In this document: positions 61,682 to 64,000 of the stretch, piece after piece
How positions within the stretch are numbered: position 1 is the stretch's first letter
Layout: each line of letters opens with the position of its first letter
The notes under the pieces: model-generated
Databases searched by the model: none
Told to the model about the DNA's origin: nothing
The model's input: the letters and a program-made list of their open reading frames with translations, nothing else
Source: Pirellulaceae bacterium
GTDB taxonomy: Bacteria > Planctomycetota > Planctomycetia > Pirellulales > Pirellulaceae
Length of the DNA stretch: 64,000 nucleotides
Assembly (NCBI GenBank): GCA_019636375.1
Contig: JAHBXS010000002.1
Span: 337,621-401,620, forward strand
Reading direction: 5' to 3'
Position numbers and translations under genes: made by a program

Positions 61682-64000
61682 CTACAAATACGCCTGCCAG
61701 CCGTTTTGTTCGATGAGTTCGACGATTTGTTTCACCGCCGCTTCATCCGATTTTTTGGCGATCAGAGTGGCGGTCGGAGTTTGTACGATGACCAAATCCT
61801 CGACGCCAATCGTCGCGATCAAGTGCTCGGATTCACCGACGATGATCGAATTGGCCGTACGAATTCCCAAATGATTTCCAATGACCGTATTCTCGCAGTC
61901 GTCTTGGTCGTTAAGTCGTTCGAGGCTGGTCCAGTTGCCCACGTCATCCCATTCAAAAGGAGCCTCGACAACGATCACATTTGGATATCGTTCCAAAACC
62001 GCGTAGTCGATCGAATTGCCCTTGATTCGAGAAAATTCTGCGTGAAGCACTTGATCGAAATCGGCCTGACCGACGCGACTCCCAATCGCGTCAAGGTGCG
62101 CCGCGATCCCCGGCTCGTAGCGTCGCAAAGCGTCCAGAACCGTCGCCGCTCGCCAAACGAAAATTCCTGAGTTCCAATAAAAGCCCTGTGCGTCGAGGAA
62201 CTGCTGAGCAGTCTCCTTGTTCGGCTTTTCGCAAAAACGTTTTACTTGAAAGGCGGGCATGGCTCCGGAAATCGCTGCCTCCGCGTCTCGTTCGATGTAA
62301 CCATAGACTTCGGCTGGGTACGTCGGACGAATTCCAAAGGTGACAATGCGCGTCGGGTCTTCGTCGACCAATTGATGAGCATATCGCAAGGCATCTTGAA
62401 AACGCTCCGTCGGTCGAATCACATGATCGGCAGGCATGACCGTCAACGTCGCATCGGCAGCCTGCGCGGCACTCAGATGAGCGGCAAGCCCCACACACGG
62501 CGCCGTGTCTCGTTTGCACGGTTCGCCAAGGATGGCAGAATCGGGAAGCTCCGGGAGTTGTTCGCGAATTTGATCAACAAGAGCCTGGTTGGAGACAATC
62601 AACAGGTCTTGGGGGGCACACAGTCCCCGCACGCGATCGACGGTCGCTTGTAACATCGTTCGATCACCGACGAGGTTCAGCAGTTGTTTCGGATAATTTT
62701 TTCGGCTGGCGGGCCAAAACCGAGTCCCAGCCCCTCCGGCCATGATGGCCACATGGAAGGGAGAGCGAGCCGTGGGTGTTCGCAAGTTTCGTTCGGTCAA
62801 ATATTGGGACATTCGTATCTCTAGCGAAGTTTGCGTGCGTTCACGTAACTGGTCTTCGTCTACAGCAAAGGACGGGTCAATTTCAACGACAACTCCGGGA
62901 TCGATTTTCACGCCGCAGTTTTTCAGCCAACCGGTATGCAAATCGACGATGGCCTGCCGAACCCATTCGGGTGATTCCGTGGCGGCTCCTGACGCATTTT
63001 TTAGAGCTGCAAATCCCTCGCGTTGCTCGACTTCGCAAACCAAAGCCCGTTCGGCAAACGGGAGCAGATCAAAGACAAATTGCTCGAACTTGATGGCGTT
63101 GTTTTCCGTCGGCGAGACGCAATCTCCCGCAGAATCAATGTGGGAGACTTTTTTCTCAGCGCGATGAAACGGCAGGCTCTCCGTATGCAGAACCGCCCGC
63201 AACAAAAACTTCAAGTCGAATAGATGAACGGCGATGTTTCCGGCCCAGAGTTTGAGACTTCTGTCTGGGTTTGTGAGATGAGCCAGCGTGTCGGGCAACT
63301 CGCTGTATTCGATGATCTTCAGGCGGCCCCCTTGAGACACGACGTTGCCGACCTTTTGCAAGGGATGCGATTTTCGCACGACTTGGGTCGTGACTTCAGA
63401 CTGCTCTAACAAGTGAAACCCAACTAGCACCGGATGGCAGACTTGCAACAAAGGGTTATCGATTTGCCCGTAGAAAATCGTCTCGATCCCGCGTCGCTGC
63501 ATATCGTCTAACAAACCGGCGCGATGCAAACCGCGCAGAACTCCCCCGTGTCCATCGGGGCTGGTCGAGAGGCGATACTTTTCGGCCAACAAGACTCGTC
63601 CGCTGCCGATCTCGACCACCGGCATCATCCCTTGGCTAAAGACCCGGATGTCCTCCAGTGGATAGCCGAACCACTCGTTTCGCTCCAAAAAGTCACGAAT
63701 TTCATCATCGGTTTCCGGATTCGACATGATGTAAATCGGAATCCGCGTGTTGAATTGCCGCGCGCGAGCGTGAGCGTGTTCGATCATGATTTGGAATAAC
63801 GAGCGCCCGCTGAGAGGGCCGATGGGATAGAGCCCTTTCGGGTGCTCGAAACCCAAGCGACTCCCCTGCCCTCCCGCCGTCAGCACAAACGCGACCTTGC
63901 CTGCTTGCAACGCCGCCGCTCCTGCTGCAATCGCCGCCGCGCGTCGATGCGGATCGGCGGCTTCGGCAATCGTCACCGCCTTGGGGGGCTCAATTTCTGC
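61682..64000 (-). CDS. Fused UDP-sugar pyrophosphorylase and mannose-1-phosphate guanylyltransferase, 5' end missing
   Basis: One open frame joins two full nucleotidyltransferase domains. The first half is a UAP1/UGP-type pyrophosphorylase: VLTAGGQGSRLGFEHPKG, YGQIDNPLLQVCHP, VSQGGRLKIIEYSELP and KKVSHIDSAGDCVSPTENNA. The second begins with FHVAIMAGGAGTRFWPASRK and carries GEPCKRDTAPC, VMPADHVI, EVYGYIE, FCEKPN and FEWDDVGNW, the GDP-mannose pyrophosphorylase set; it lacks the ManA isomerase domain. The product could make both UDP-N-acetylhexosamine (or UDP-glucose) and GDP-mannose. The frame is open to the window edge; a GTG at 63976 is a possible start, but the family has about 100 more N-terminal residues. 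Confidence 0.88.
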   Translation of the reverse strand, partial: AEIEPPKAVTIAEAADPHRRAAAIAAGAAALQAGKVAFVLTAGGQGSRLGFEHPKGLYPIGPLSGRSLFQIMIEHAHARARQFNTRIPIYIMSNPETDDEIRDFLERNEWFGYPLEDIRVFSQGMMPVVEIGSGRVLLAEKYRLSTSPDGHGGVLRGLHRAGLLDDMQRRGIETIFYGQIDNPLLQVCHPVLVGFHLLEQSEVTTQVVRKSHPLQKVGNVVSQGGRLKIIEYSELPDTLAHLTNPDRSLKLWAGNIAVHLFDLKFLLRAVLHTESLPFHRAEKKVSHIDSAGDCVSPTENNAIKFEQFVFDLLPFAERALVCEVEQREGFAALKNASGAATESPEWVRQAIVDLHTGWLKNCGVKIDPGVVVEIDPSFAVDEDQLRERTQTSLEIRMSQYLTERNLRTPTARSPFHVAIMAGGAGTRFWPASRKNYPKQLLNLVGDRTMLQATVDRVRGLCAPQDLLIVSNQALVDQIREQLPELPDSAILGEPCKRDTAPCVGLAAHLSAAQAADATLTVMPADHVIRPTERFQDALRYAHQLVDEDPTRIVTFGIRPTYPAEVYGYIERDAEAAISGAMPAFQVKRFCEKPNKETAQQFLDAQGFYWNSGIFVWRAATVLDALRRYEPGIAAHLDAIGSRVGQADFDQVLHAEFSRIKGNSIDYAVLERYPNVIVVEAPFEWDDVGNWTSLERLNDQDDCENTVIGNHLGIRTANSIIVGESEHLIATIGVEDLVIVQTPTATLIAKKSDEAAVKQIVELIEQNGWQAYL

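Overview
The window looks like a chromosomal segment of a planctomycete (phylum Planctomycetota). The evidence is a DUF1559 protein with a prepilin-type N-terminus and a His-X9-Asp-Gly end (57.5 kb), many secreted proteins of planctomycete character with no known function, a TPR/ExbB/ExbD/ExbD cluster, a NagB-LmbE fusion of the BT_0258 type, and REP-like palindromes and heptamer tandem arrays between genes. Genus cannot be told from the sequence alone. Base composition is moderate, but 54.8-60.0 kb is visibly richer in A+T than the rest.

Layout. 0-3 kb: end of a prepilin peptidase gene, small unknown genes and tRNA-Leu(UAG). 3.1-6.3 kb: dnaE2, the error-prone polymerase III alpha subunit. 6.4-12.5 kb: two secreted unknown proteins, a secreted EEP-family hydrolase, the NagB-LmbE fusion and a lone Flp pilin. 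12.8-15.8 kb: two tandem membrane-linked GTPases. 15.9-18.7 kb: cytochrome oxidase assembly (ctaB, a double SCO protein, DUF420). 18.8-25.6 kb: Xer recombinase, a membrane protein, a THUMP-type RNA methyltransferase, an NtrC-type regulator and mutL. 26.9-29.7 kb: imuA-imuB, the partners of dnaE2, about 20 kb away from it. 30.2-35.0 kb: small genes including a toxin-antitoxin-like remnant, a GT87-like membrane protein, trxB and asnS. 35.1-42.1 kb: a leftward operon of two TPR proteins, ExbB, two ExbD and a TIM-barrel protein. 42.4-49.7 kb: unknown membrane and secreted proteins. 49.9-54.2 kb: mdh, a pseudo-esterase, a histidine-kinase-ATPase-like protein and an orphan FliF, interspersed with repeats. 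54.9-60.0 kb: an A+T-rich cassette of a MauE-like/DUF1573-like membrane protein, two small Cys-rich secreted proteins, two tail-anchored secreted proteins and a DUF1559 pseudopilin. 60.1-64 kb: ruvX, a lipase-like hydrolase and a fused UDP-sugar/GDP-mannose pyrophosphorylase running off the right edge.

How genes may work together. dnaE2 with imuA and imuB forms a split mutagenic translesion mutasome; both parts carry a similar GAACAATTG motif upstream that may be a shared operator. ctaB, the double SCO protein and DUF420 serve heme A and CuA maturation of a terminal oxidase encoded elsewhere. The TPR/ExbBD operon looks like an energy-transducing envelope machine. The most novel-looking region is the cassette at 54.9-60.0 kb, where a MauE-like redox membrane protein is translationally coupled to a 100-residue protein with ten mature cysteines, and a second Cys-rich miniprotein follows a pseudopilin. 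This suggests a disulfide-rich envelope or surface system, but the function is inference only.
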